From: Citromicrobium sp.
Lineage (GTDB): Bacteria > Pseudomonadota > Alphaproteobacteria > Sphingomonadales > Sphingomonadaceae
DNA length: 64,000 bases
Assembly (NCBI GenBank): GCA_002729695.1
Contig: PBYQ01000003.1
Location: forward strand, 1-64,000
Direction: 5' to 3'
The notes under the pieces are model-generated. The model did not search any database. It worked only from the letters and a program-made list of their open reading frames with translations, and was not told where the DNA came from. Positions 45,861-54,918 of the stretch are shown here, one piece after another. The first letter of the stretch is position 1, and every line of letters starts with the position of its first letter. Made by a program: the position numbers and the translations under genes.

Positions 45861-47402
45861 TCAAGTGCTGGCGCGCGCCTTTGCCGCGCCGGCATCCCCC
45901 GCAGCCGGGCCCAGCGCCGCACGGTGCAGCGGCAGGCGCCCCGCCATGTTGTGATGGACCTGCCGCATACGGCGCATCGCTTCGGCCAGACTCTCTCCAT
46001 CGAGTGCCGCGCACAGTGGATCATTGGCCATCGGGACGAGCCCCTGCCCGTTCAGGACCGCCGACCAGCTCGCGATCGAGAATAGCTCGTCGTCGTAGCG
46101 GAAAATGCGGCCCTTCTGCCGATACAGCTCGAGCCGCGTCTTCAGGCTATCCGGGATATCCATGGTGCGCACGTGGTTCCAGAACGGCGTGTCGGCGCGA
46201 CGGGTCACATGATAGTGGGCGACGATGAAATCGCGGATGGCGGCGTAGCCCGATGTCATCAGCCGATTGTACTCGTCGCGCTCCACATCGGCGAAGTTCC
46301 GGTCCGGAAACAGCGCGAGCAGCTTGGCAATGCCGGTCTGGATGAGGTGGATGCTGGTCGATTCCAGTGGCTCGAGGAAACCACCCGCAAGGCCGAGCGC
46401 AACGACGTTGCGATCCCACAACCGCTCGCGCACGCCAGTCTGGAACCGCAGCGGGCGACACTCACCCAAGGGCGGCGTTTTCAGATTGGCCATCAGCAGA
46501 CGCTCGGCCTCATCGTGGTCCATGAATGCGCTGGCGTAGACGTGGCCGTTGCCCGTCCGATGCTGGAGGGGAATGCGCCATTGCCACCCGGCTCCATGCG
46601 CGTGCGAATTCGTAAAGGGGGCAATCTGCTCGTCTGAGGCGCTCGGGACTGCCAACGCCCGGTCGCACGGCAGCCAATGCGACCAGTCATTGAAGCCGAC
46701 GCCGAGGGCGTCCCCCAGCAAGAGACTGCGAAACCCGCTGCAATCGATAAACAGGTCACCGGGGATGCTCGCCCCGTCCTCCAGCCCGACGCTCGATACG
46801 TGCCCGCTTTCGCCGTCCAGCTCGACATCGACGATGCGGCCTTCCACCCGCACCACGCCCCGCTCGATCGCATAATCGCGCAGGAACGCGGCGTAGAGCG
46901 TGGCGTCGAAATGATAGGCATAGACAAGGTTAGACAGCGGTGATCGCGGGTTGGCGTCCGGACGCGCAAACCGCCCGTTGCGCGCGGCAACGGCACTCAT
47001 CGAATAGTCCTCCAGCGGACCGACACCCTCCCTGTCGCGCAGCCATGACCACAGCTGATGGAAGGCGATGCCATCGAAGTCGCGCCCGGTCTTGCCGAAA
47101 GGATGGAAGTAGCGCTCGCCGACCTGCCCCCAGTTCTCGAACTGGATCGCCAGCTTGAAGGTGCCCTTGGTCGCGTCGAGAAATTCCTGCTCCTCGATCC
47201 CGAGCAGTTCGTTGAAACCGTGGATCGGGGGGATGGTCGCTTCGCCGACACCGACGGTGCCGATCGCGTCGGATTCGATGAGGGTGATGCGGCGCACGCC
47301 GCCAGCGAGCACGCGCGCCGCTGCGGCAGCCATCATCCAGCCGGCAGTGCCACCGCCGACGATAACGAGATCGCGGATCGCGTTGTTTTCCGGTTGCGTC
47401 AT
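45861..47402 (-). CDS. Tryptophan-halogenase-like flavoprotein, third of three
   Basis: 513 residues. FAD-binding GGGTAGWMMAAAAA, the halogenase-family Lys83 in GTFKLAIQFENW, and the GWxWxIP motif (GWQWRIPL at 272-278), all typical of flavin-dependent halogenases. VGVGEATIPPIHGF and the C-terminal GFLEPLESTSIHLIQTGIAK are also intact. Start ATG at 47402 overlaps the upstream stop as ATGA, so it is translated with its neighbour. No flavin reductase gene lies nearby. Halogenase-like proteins of this kind commonly sit beside TonB receptors in sphingomonads and Caulobacter, and their real substrate there is unknown. Confidence 0.85.
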   Translation of the reverse strand: MTQPENNAIRDLVIVGGGTAGWMMAAAAARVLAGGVRRITLIESDAIGTVGVGEATIPPIHGFNELLGIEEQEFLDATKGTFKLAIQFENWGQVGERYFHPFGKTGRDFDGIAFHQLWSWLRDREGVGPLEDYSMSAVAARNGRFARPDANPRSPLSNLVYAYHFDATLYAAFLRDYAIERGVVRVEGRIVDVELDGESGHVSSVGLEDGASIPGDLFIDCSGFRSLLLGDALGVGFNDWSHWLPCDRALAVPSASDEQIAPFTNSHAHGAGWQWRIPLQHRTGNGHVYASAFMDHDEAERLLMANLKTPPLGECRPLRFQTGVRERLWDRNVVALGLAGGFLEPLESTSIHLIQTGIAKLLALFPDRNFADVERDEYNRLMTSGYAAIRDFIVAHYHVTRRADTPFWNHVRTMDIPDSLKTRLELYRQKGRIFRYDDELFSIASWSAVLNGQGLVPMANDPLCAALDGESLAEAMRRMRQVHHNMAGRLPLHRAALGPAAGDAGAAKARAST

Positions 47403-48757
47403 CGCCTCGTTATTCTCCCGATCCATTCTTCGTAGGGCGGCTGCGATGCGGCCAGCCCGCGCACATCTTGCGCGCGGCGGGAAAGCGCAGCAGCGGCCTG
47501 ATCCGGGGCAACCGACCGGGCGAGCGCGTCGAAGCCCGGCGCCGCATCGAACAGGGCTGCGAGCGCGTGCGCCCATGCAGCATCGCTCACGATTTCGGCT
47601 TCGCGAATGGGTACGCGACCCGTTCGTGCAAACCGAGCAATGGTCGACGCGAGGGGGGGCTCGGTGGCGAGCGCCCTCGCCTGCTGCCAGAATGCACCGC
47701 GATGCCGCGTCCCAGCATGGAGAAGCGCCACGAAGTCGCGAACCTCGTCGGAAAGAATGCCCGCCCGCCGGTTGTATTCGCGTTCGAGCAGCGGGTCCGG
47801 CTCGGCACCCGGCATGAGTTCGAGCAAGAGGCTCAGATGCAGCAGAGCCAGAGTGAAGCCGAAACGTCCCAGCGGACCCGGAACGACTGCGGCATCGCCC
47901 AGCGCGATCGTGTTTCCCGTCCACGGCGATGCGAGGCGGCCCGGAGCGAACGCGATCCTGGTTGCGGTCGATGGCGCATCTGGGATTGCGGCGGGGTCCT
48001 TGAACACCGCGATGTGATGTCTGAGGCCGGGACCCGATAATTGGGCCCGCCACCCCCAGTCGAACGCGGTGTGGTCGTCGACCAGCGACACCGGCCCTTC
48101 GGCCTTCCAGTGAAGCAGTTGATGGCCGGGTATCGAGGCGCTCCAATCCTCGAATGACGGGGTGTCGGAACTCTCGACGGGCCGACCGCAATCGATATGG
48201 AGATCGGCATCGATCGGAGCGCCGTCGGCTTTTGCGAACGTGATACCCGCCCTCTCGGCGAGCGTGCGAAGCACGTGCGCGAAACGATCGGGGTCGAGCC
48301 GCAGTGCGTAGCCAACCCCGTCTGCTGCCTCGGGCCTGAACCGGCCCGCACGAGCCAAGGTCAGCGCAGCCGAATAGATCGTAGGATCGCTTTCCCCGCT
48401 GTGAAGGCGGGCGATCGGCCCGAACGGCACGCCCGACACGGGAGGCTCGTCGTCCTCGACGGGGATCATGAAGGGATCGCCCGCACAACCCTCAAATCGG
48501 TCACCGATCTTGTGCGACGCGAGGCCAGAGCGAACCAGCCCTGCTTCGTCGAGTCCCAGTGCGTGCAGCATGGGGATCGCAGGCGGATAGATTAGCGGAA
48601 AGCTGTCGGCCAATGTGGTGCCGCCATCGACTGGCTCGATAACGCGGACAGCGCACTGCGGGATTGCCCGCTTGAGCGCGATCGCAGCACACAGCGCGAC
48701 CGTTCCGTTGCCGAAGATCGCCGCACTGGCGATCGGCCTGCGGGCGTTACCATCCAT
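47399..48757 (-). CDS. Degenerate tryptophan-halogenase-like protein, second of three
   Basis: 452 residues. The Rossmann motif is altered to FGNGTVALCAAIALK rather than GGGTAGW. The catalytic-Lys segment and the GWxWxIP motif are absent. Family resemblance remains in GNTIALGDAAVVPGPLGRFG (compare the FLEPL region) and in overall layout. It is probably a non-catalytic or substrate-binding partner of the flanking copies. The start shares its A with the upstream TGA, and its end overlaps the next gene as ATGA, so all three are tightly coupled. An alternative is a distinct flavoprotein activity. Confidence 0.75.
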   Translation of the reverse strand: MDGNARRPIASAAIFGNGTVALCAAIALKRAIPQCAVRVIEPVDGGTTLADSFPLIYPPAIPMLHALGLDEAGLVRSGLASHKIGDRFEGCAGDPFMIPVEDDEPPVSGVPFGPIARLHSGESDPTIYSAALTLARAGRFRPEAADGVGYALRLDPDRFAHVLRTLAERAGITFAKADGAPIDADLHIDCGRPVESSDTPSFEDWSASIPGHQLLHWKAEGPVSLVDDHTAFDWGWRAQLSGPGLRHHIAVFKDPAAIPDAPSTATRIAFAPGRLASPWTGNTIALGDAAVVPGPLGRFGFTLALLHLSLLLELMPGAEPDPLLEREYNRRAGILSDEVRDFVALLHAGTRHRGAFWQQARALATEPPLASTIARFARTGRVPIREAEIVSDAAWAHALAALFDAAPGFDALARSVAPDQAAAALSRRAQDVRGLAASQPPYEEWIGRITRR

Positions 48758-50262
48758 CAGACGTTCGCACCCAAGCCGAGCGCCGCACCGTGCGACGGCA
48801 TGGCACGTACGCCGGAGGCGATGTGTTGCGCCAACCCCGCCAGTGCTTTTTCCAAGCCGTCCTGTGAAGGCAGCTCGGCGCGCGGATCCCATCCCTCGGG
48901 AATGACGCCCTGCCCGATCATCACCGATATCCAGCTGGGTTCGAGGAAAAGTCCACGCCGGTACTGCGGCACCACCGCGCATCTGCGCCACAGCTCCAGC
49001 TTTTCGGTGAGGCTATCGGGAATATCCATCGTCCGAACGTGGTTCCAGAAGCTCGAATCCGCACGCTCGGTGGCGTGGTAATGCAGGATCAGGAAATCCC
49101 GAATACGCGCATATTCGTAATCCATCTGATCATTGAACGCATCGCTGTCGCCGGGATCGGCAGGGCCGTGGGGGAGGTTCTCCAGCAGTGCGGTGATCGC
49201 GGCCTGGATCAGGTAGATACTGGTCGATTCCAGCGGCTCCAGAAAGCCCGATGCAAGGCCGATGGATACGACATTCCCGGTCCACCCGTTGCGCCGCCGA
49301 CCTGCGCGGAAGCGCAGCACGCGCGGTTCGGTGAGCGGGCTGCCCTCGATCGCCGAAAGCAATGCAGCCCTCGCGTCGTCGTCGGTGCAATGCGCGCTCG
49401 AATAGACATAGCCGTTGCCGATCCGGTGGCGCAGCGGGATACGCCAGCGCCACCCTGCGGGCATCGCAATCGCCCTGGTAAAAGGCTCGATGCCCCTGTC
49501 GGCAGGCTCGCACGGGACCGCCACGGCCCGATCGCACGGGAGCCAGTGCGACCAGTCTTCCCACTCGGCATCTCCGATCAGCAGGGCGCGAAAGCCCGAA
49601 CAGTCGACGAACAGTTCGCCTTCCACCCGCTCGCCGCCTTCCAGCATCAGCGCAGCGACCCGCCCCCGCTCGTCGCGCTCGACCGACACCACCTTATCTT
49701 CAGTCCGGCGGACGCCGCGCGCGATGGCACGTTCCCGCAGGTATGGGCCGAACAGCGTCGCATCGAACTGGTAGGCGTAGCCGAAGCTGTCGACCGGGTC
49801 GGCATCGTCGCGCGGATGCGCAAACCGACCGGCTTCGGCGGCCATCACGGCGAAAGAATATTCATCGAGACGCGATGCGACCCGTGCCGCTTTGGCGCGC
49901 AACCAGAAATGGTGGAAGCCGACATCGGCGAGCGGGCGACCGTAGGTGCCGAAGGGATGGATATACCGCTCGCCCTGGCGGCCGAAGCCTGAAAACTCGA
50001 TCCCGAGTTTGTAGGTCGCCTGGGTGGCGGCCATGAACTCCTGCTCGTCGATGCCCATACGCGTTATGAATGCGCGCAAATGCGGCAAGGTGGCTTCTCC
50101 GACACCGACGATGCCGATGTCTTCCGATTCCACCAGATGGACATCGGTCGCGCCGCCCGTCAACGATGCGATAGCGATTGCGGTCATCCATCCGGCGGTG
50201 CCTCCACCAAGGATAACCACGCGAAGCGGCGGAGCGGAGCGATCGGTAATCGGCGCGGTCAT
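48757..50262 (-). CDS. Tryptophan-halogenase-like flavoprotein, first of three
   Basis: 501 residues with intact signatures: GGGTAGWMTAIAIAS for FAD, VGVGEATLPHLRAF, Lys85 in ATYKLGIEFSGF, GWRWRIP at 270-276 and GFLEPLESTSIYLIQAA. ATG at 50262 (MTAPITDRSAPPLRVVIL) is chosen. The open frame continues upstream to 50538 but that part is the promoter region. It is first in the three-gene overlapping operon and is divergent from the mutarotase gene. Substrate unknown. Confidence 0.85.
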   Translation of the reverse strand: MTAPITDRSAPPLRVVILGGGTAGWMTAIAIASLTGGATDVHLVESEDIGIVGVGEATLPHLRAFITRMGIDEQEFMAATQATYKLGIEFSGFGRQGERYIHPFGTYGRPLADVGFHHFWLRAKAARVASRLDEYSFAVMAAEAGRFAHPRDDADPVDSFGYAYQFDATLFGPYLRERAIARGVRRTEDKVVSVERDERGRVAALMLEGGERVEGELFVDCSGFRALLIGDAEWEDWSHWLPCDRAVAVPCEPADRGIEPFTRAIAMPAGWRWRIPLRHRIGNGYVYSSAHCTDDDARAALLSAIEGSPLTEPRVLRFRAGRRRNGWTGNVVSIGLASGFLEPLESTSIYLIQAAITALLENLPHGPADPGDSDAFNDQMDYEYARIRDFLILHYHATERADSSFWNHVRTMDIPDSLTEKLELWRRCAVVPQYRRGLFLEPSWISVMIGQGVIPEGWDPRAELPSQDGLEKALAGLAQHIASGVRAMPSHGAALGLGANV

Positions 50263-50541
50263 GGTGCTAGCCCCAGCCTCGCCCGGCCATGCCATCCGAC
50301 ATCGCGTTTTTTGCCCCAGACATGCGCAATCCTCCGCGTTCGAACTTGCACGCCCAACCAAATCGGCGCAAACGCAAATCGTCCTTTTGTATCGTTTTCT
50401 TTCGATCTGTTTGGAGAAGCCACCGATGCCTCCCAAGGCGATCCGCTTTTGCGGCCTGCCCCATAGGCGGCCGGAGCACGGATCGTTGCGGTGCAGAAGC
50501 GGTTCGTACGTCCGCGAAGCAACCAAGTCAGAAAGCAAGCA
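50263..50541. other. 279-base divergent intergenic region, halogenase operon / mutarotase
   Basis: Promoters for both directions must lie here. The most regular element is ATCG-TTTTCTTT-CGAT (50391-50406), an 8-spaced inverted repeat that could be an operator. No convincing ORF or RNA gene was seen. Confidence 0.4.
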
Positions 50542-51633
50542 ATGATCGAGAGGGAGAGCGGCGGCGCCGTGTCGAAGACGGAAATCGATCTGTTTGGAAC
50601 CCTCGATGACGGTCGCGATGTGTGGGCCGTGCGACTGGATAACGGGTGCGGCGTCGTGGCCCGGTTCATTACGTATGGAGCGCGCCTGCAGAGCCTCGTC
50701 GCCCCCGATTGCGAGGGAAATTTCGCAGATGTCGTACTCGGCTATCCCGATCTCGACAGCTATCGGAGCGATCCGAATTACCTGGGCGCGACGGTCGGGC
50801 GCTGGGCGAACCGTATCGCGGACGCCAAGTTTTCACTGGACGGTGAGCGCTTCACTCTCCGGGCGAACGACCGGGACAACTCGCTGCACGGCGGTGAGCG
50901 CGGGTTCTCTTCGCAGCTGTGGGAGATCGTGGATCGCAGCGAGGATTGCGCGATGGTCGCCATGGCCCTCACCAGCCCCGACGGGGAAGAGGGATTTCCC
51001 GGACGGGTTTCTGCCAGAGCGACATTCACCCTCGATCGCGCGGGTCGTCTCTTCATCGATTACGAAGCGGTGAGCGACCGCCGCACGATCCTCAACCTGA
51101 CGCACCACAGCTACTGGAACCTGGCAGGCGAGGCCAGCGGGCGCGATGCACGCGAGCAGCTCCTCGAAATTCGCGCCGCGCACTTCCTGCCGATCCAGCC
51201 CGGCGGCATTCCGACCGGCGAGGTTCGCGCCGTCGCTGATACGCCGTTCGATTTCAGGGTGGCCCGGCGACCGCTCGATCCCCCGGAGACGGAGGACCCA
51301 CAACTCGATGTCGCTGGCGGCTACGATCACTGCTGGGTGCTGGAAGGCGGGAAGACACCGCAACCGCGACAGGTAGCGCGCCTGCACGATCCGTCGTCCG
51401 GGCGCACGCTCGACATCTGGTCCGACCAGCCCGGCCTGCAATTCTATGCGGGCAATTTTCTGACCGCTGACGCACCGGGTAATGGTGGCCGCGTCTACCA
51501 GCCGCATGACGGGCTCGCGCTCGAACCGCAGCTTTTTCCCGACGCTCCGAACCAGCCAGCCTTCGGATCAGCGGTGGTTGAGCCGGGCGAGACCTATCGC
51601 AACAGGTCGGTCTGGCATCTCTATTGCGATTGA
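50542..51633 (+). CDS. Aldose 1-epimerase (galactose mutarotase)
   Basis: About 363 residues. Catalytic-family signatures: VVLGYPDLDSY, YLGATVGRWANRIADA, NDRDNSLHGGERGF (catalytic His region), LNLTHHSYWNLAGE, and GGYDHCWVLEGG. The catalytic Glu is likely in DGLALEPQLFPDAPN. It interconverts alpha- and beta-galactose, feeding the dehydrogenase. Start is uncertain among ATG 50542, a GTG about 9 codons later, or ATG 50491. Its end overlaps the convergent aldolase gene by 13 bases. Confidence 0.88.
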   Translation: MIERESGGAVSKTEIDLFGTLDDGRDVWAVRLDNGCGVVARFITYGARLQSLVAPDCEGNFADVVLGYPDLDSYRSDPNYLGATVGRWANRIADAKFSLDGERFTLRANDRDNSLHGGERGFSSQLWEIVDRSEDCAMVAMALTSPDGEEGFPGRVSARATFTLDRAGRLFIDYEAVSDRRTILNLTHHSYWNLAGEASGRDAREQLLEIRAAHFLPIQPGGIPTGEVRAVADTPFDFRVARRPLDPPETEDPQLDVAGGYDHCWVLEGGKTPQPRQVARLHDPSSGRTLDIWSDQPGLQFYAGNFLTADAPGNGGRVYQPHDGLALEPQLFPDAPNQPAFGSAVVEPGETYRNRSVWHLYCD

Positions 51634-52271
51634 GATGAACGCGCGTTCTTTAGCGCGGTGACGATCGCCTCAGCGCGCTGCCCGACATCCTGCGCCGTGC
51701 GGCCTGCCTTATAAAGCGACGAGCCGAGCCCGAAGCCCGCAGCGCCAGCGGCCAGCCAGGGCGCCATGGTGTCCGCGTCGATCCCTCCGACCGGCAGTAC
51801 CCGCAAGTCGGCAGGCAACACTGCGCGAACGGCACTCAGCACCCGCGGATCCGCCGCTTCCGCCGGAAACAGCTTGAGCGCGGTTGCACCCGCCGCGAGA
51901 GCGGTGAACGCTTCGCTTGGCGTAACGAAACCCGGCAACGAGACGAGGCCGGCCTTGTGCGTGGCGCGAATAACGTCGGCATCGGTGTTCGGTGAGACGA
52001 CCAGCTGCCCGCCCGCGTCACGGACGCGCGCAACATCGTCTTCGGTCAGCACCGTCCCTGCCCCCACGACTGCCCGATCTGACAATCGGCGCGCAAGGCG
52101 AGCGATGCTCTCGAACGGCTGCGGTGAATTGAGCGGAACCTCGATCAGTGCGATCCCGCGATCGACCAGCACCTCGCCGATCTCTTCCACCTCGTCGGGC
52201 TTAACGCCGCGCAAAATTGCCACCAAGGGGCAATGTTCGAAAGCCTGATCGAAAGCGGTCAGATTGGTCAT
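51621..52271 (-). CDS. dgoA: 2-dehydro-3-deoxy-6-phosphogalactonate aldolase
   Basis: 216-residue class I aldolase of the KDPG/KDPGal family. CPLVAILRGVKPDE at the N-terminus, the DgoA-specific IEVPLNSPQPFESIARL, catalytic Glu/Lys with the Schiff-base Lys in ATALKLFPAEAADP, and VGGIDADTMAPWLAAGA at the phosphate site. It splits KDPGal to pyruvate and glyceraldehyde 3-phosphate, the last step of the De Ley-Doudoroff pathway. ATG at 52271 overlaps the kinase stop as ATGA. The end overlaps the convergent mutarotase gene. Confidence 0.93.
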   Translation of the reverse strand: MTNLTAFDQAFEHCPLVAILRGVKPDEVEEIGEVLVDRGIALIEVPLNSPQPFESIARLARRLSDRAVVGAGTVLTEDDVARVRDAGGQLVVSPNTDADVIRATHKAGLVSLPGFVTPSEAFTALAAGATALKLFPAEAADPRVLSAVRAVLPADLRVLPVGGIDADTMAPWLAAGAAGFGLGSSLYKAGRTAQDVGQRAEAIVTALKNARSSQSQ

Positions 52272-53131
52272 GGCAGGAGCTTCTCCAGTCGGACTATACC
52301 GTTCACAAAGGCGGCGTGGCTGTCGATGGTCACGGCTTTGCAACCGGCAAATTCGATCGCTTGAGCATAAAGGGCACCGAGTACATTATCGGCCAGGATG
52401 TACGCCGTATCCGCAGCGTACTCGGTCAGGCGCCCGGCAACCTCGGCTCCGATCAGCAGGCCGCTGGAAAAGGACGCGCGACCGCTCTGGGTGGAGCGAC
52501 CAAGCAGTGCCGAAGACCGGATGCCAAAAAGTTCGGCGGAAATGTCGCGCTCGAGCCCCTTCGCAACGCCAGCGAGAAACTCTTCGCCCGGCTCGACAGG
52601 GTCCCGCAGGTTGGTCGCGAGGATACTCCTGTCCCGCAACAGGGCAAAGAGTTCGCCGGTCATGGCGGTGGTGAACCGGGCAATGGCGCCGTCGGACATT
52701 GCTGCCCATTTGCAATGCGTGCCCGGCTGGACCAGCAGGGCATCAGGCGGAGCAAGGCCAGCCTCGACCGCACCGATCAGCTGCACCTCTTCCCCGCGCA
52801 TGACGTCCGCCCGCGCATCGTCGAGCCGGGACACACCGGGCAGGATGTAGATCCCGTCTCCCAGATCAAGCGCACCCTTGGCCAGATCGCCCAGCCCGGC
52901 AGGGCATGGCACGTAGGGCGCCTCTTTCCATCCGATCGACGAACCGACCATTCCGGCCAGCAGGATCCTGTGGTGGCCGTAGAGGTTTCGGATCGCCTCG
53001 ACCTCGGCTGCGAAGTCGGGACGACTTGCGACACCCCCCCCATCCCGCTCGGTATGGAGCACCCGGTCGCCTTCGATCAGATATATCCGGCGGTTGGTGG
53101 TCCCCCAGTCGACAGCGAGAAACGGCTCCAT
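52268..53131 (-). CDS. dgoK: 2-dehydro-3-deoxygalactonokinase
   Basis: 287-residue sugar acid kinase of the DgoK family. It begins MEPFLAVDWGTTNRRIYLIE (ATP-binding), then LLAGMVGSSIGWKEAPYVPC, ALLVQPGTHCKWA and SSGLLIGAEVAGRL. It phosphorylates 2-dehydro-3-deoxygalactonate at C6. Start ATG at 53131 lies 2 bases after the symporter stop, and the stop overlaps dgoA as ATGA: one transcript symporter-dgoK-dgoA. Upstream ATG at 53362 is inside the symporter gene. Confidence 0.94.
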   Translation of the reverse strand: MEPFLAVDWGTTNRRIYLIEGDRVLHTERDGGGVASRPDFAAEVEAIRNLYGHHRILLAGMVGSSIGWKEAPYVPCPAGLGDLAKGALDLGDGIYILPGVSRLDDARADVMRGEEVQLIGAVEAGLAPPDALLVQPGTHCKWAAMSDGAIARFTTAMTGELFALLRDRSILATNLRDPVEPGEEFLAGVAKGLERDISAELFGIRSSALLGRSTQSGRASFSSGLLIGAEVAGRLTEYAADTAYILADNVLGALYAQAIEFAGCKAVTIDSHAAFVNGIVRLEKLLP

Positions 53132-53133
53132 CG

Positions 53134-54753
53134 TCACCACATCGATGCGTAGAGCGCGATGACGATGCCTATCACCGCCAGCGCCGCGAAGTTGAACCCG
53201 CGCGACGTTTTGTAATCGACCTCTGCCGTTTCGATCCGGTCGCTGCCCGCAGCCCCGGGTTTCCAGATCGAGACGACGACGGCGAGCACCAGGGCAACGC
53301 CGAACACCCACATCATGCGGTTGAGGAAGGGCACCGCATTGAGCGCTTCGCTGCCGCCCCACTCGGCCGGAAACCAGAACACCACGCTGCCGAGGATAGA
53401 CGCAGCCGCTGCGGTGATCGCACCCGCCTCGCTCGCCTTCTTCCAGAACAGGCCGAGCAGGAAGATCACCGTGATCCCGGGCGTTATGAAGCCGGAGAAT
53501 TCCTGGATGAACTGGAACGCCTGATCGAGGCTGCCGAGAAGGGGCCGCGCCGCCAGCAGCGCCATCACCGTCGCGATGCTTGCGCTGACCCGCCCCACAA
53601 GGACGAGATGCCGCTCGCCCGCCTTGCGACCGGTCTCATCCTCGGCGTCGCTCTTGTACCCCCGCCGCTTCGCGTAGATGTCGAGCGTGAAAATCGTCGC
53701 GATCGAATTGATCTTCGATGCCGTCGACGCGACCACCGCAGCCATCAGCGCTGCGAAGACAAGGCCGAGCAGGCCGCTGGGCAGATAGCGCATCATGGTC
53801 GGGTAGGCCTGATCCGCCGGATCGAGACCGGGGGCGAGGATCGTTGCGGCGAGCCCGGGCACGACGACGACCAGCGGCATCAGCAGTTTCAGGAATGCGG
53901 CGAACACCACACCCTTCTGCGCCTCGCGCAAATCCTTCGCCGCCAGCGCGCGCTGGATGATGTACTGGTTGAACCCCCAATAGCTGAGGTTGGCGATCCA
54001 CATGCCCCCAACCAGGACAGCGATGCCGGGCAATTCCTGATAGCCCAGATCGCCCGGCTCGAGGATCATGTTGAATTTTTCCGGGGCCCGGTCGAGCAGC
54101 GTGGTGAAACCTGCCCAGACGCCTTGACCGCCGCCGACTTCGTTGAGCGTCAGGCCCGAGATGATCAGCCCGCCCAGAACCAGCAAGGTGACCTGCACGA
54201 TATCGGTCAGCGCCACAGCCTTGAGCCCACCATAGAGCTGGTACAGCAGAGCGAAACTGCCAAGCGCGACCAATGCGGTCATCTGGTTCACGCCCGCCAC
54301 CTGATTGACCACGATCGACCCCAGCCACAGGATCGATGTCAGGTTCACGAAGATATACAAGCCGAGCCAGAACACCGCCATCAGCGTGCGGATATTGGGG
54401 CCGTAACGCTGCTCGAGGAACTGCGGCATCGTGAAGATGCCGTTCTTGAGAAAGATCGGCAGGAAGAACTTGCCGACGATCAGCAGCGTCAGTGCCGCCA
54501 TCCATTCGTAGGATGCGATCGCGAGACCGAGCCGGTAGCCCGAGCCGGACATGCCGACAATCTGTTCCGCCGAAATATTGGCGGCGATAAGCGAGGCACC
54601 GATCGCCCACCACGGCAGGGATTTGGAAGCGAGAAAATAGTCCGAGGTGTTCTTTTCGTGTCCGGCCTTGTCGCGGCTGACCCACTGCGCGAGGCCAAAA
54701 ATCACCAGCGCGTACGCCACCACCACAATGACATCGATTGTCGCAAGCCCCAT
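53134..54753 (-). CDS. Sodium:solute symporter, SGLT-like (sugar)
   Basis: 539 residues with about 14 transmembrane helices, SSS family. Signatures: DYFLASKSLPWWAIGASLIAA near helices 1-2, ISAEQIVGMSGSGYRLGLAI, QLYGGLKAVALTDIVQVTLL and a C-terminal WKKASEAGAITAAAASI. The pattern resembles vSGLT-type sodium/galactose transporters. In this cluster the likely cargo is galactose. It heads the operon with dgoK and dgoA. The promoter region, 54754-54918, is shared with the divergent regulator. Confidence 0.9.
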   Translation of the reverse strand: MGLATIDVIVVVAYALVIFGLAQWVSRDKAGHEKNTSDYFLASKSLPWWAIGASLIAANISAEQIVGMSGSGYRLGLAIASYEWMAALTLLIVGKFFLPIFLKNGIFTMPQFLEQRYGPNIRTLMAVFWLGLYIFVNLTSILWLGSIVVNQVAGVNQMTALVALGSFALLYQLYGGLKAVALTDIVQVTLLVLGGLIISGLTLNEVGGGQGVWAGFTTLLDRAPEKFNMILEPGDLGYQELPGIAVLVGGMWIANLSYWGFNQYIIQRALAAKDLREAQKGVVFAAFLKLLMPLVVVVPGLAATILAPGLDPADQAYPTMMRYLPSGLLGLVFAALMAAVVASTASKINSIATIFTLDIYAKRRGYKSDAEDETGRKAGERHLVLVGRVSASIATVMALLAARPLLGSLDQAFQFIQEFSGFITPGITVIFLLGLFWKKASEAGAITAAAASILGSVVFWFPAEWGGSEALNAVPFLNRMMWVFGVALVLAVVVSIWKPGAAGSDRIETAEVDYKTSRGFNFAALAVIGIVIALYASMW

Positions 54754-54812
54754 CCGCCTCGCCTCCCTCTGTGTGCCGGCATTACACTCCGGCAGTTACT
54801 ATCCCAAGCGCC

Positions 54813-54828
54813 AATTATATTATTTATA
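54813..54828. promoter_or_regulatory. AT-rich tandem box, candidate operator of the galactose regulator
   Basis: AATTATATTATTTATA. Read on the minus strand it is TATAAATAATATAATT, matching 13 of 16 bases of the element at 57560-57575. It lies between the divergent symporter operon and GntR regulator genes. Probably the regulator's binding site, but this is inferred from similarity and position only. Confidence 0.45.
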
Positions 54829-54918
54829 GGCTTTGTCTAGATGTGGCGGCATCGGGCGGTTGACGCAAACGCAACGATGCCCTTTCAGTCGGGAAAGGAT
54901 GGTGGAGGAGTATCGCTC

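Noticed and set aside
52906..54840. 644-codon plus-strand ORF over the symporter
   Set aside because: Antisense to the symporter and kinase; no homologous domain visible.
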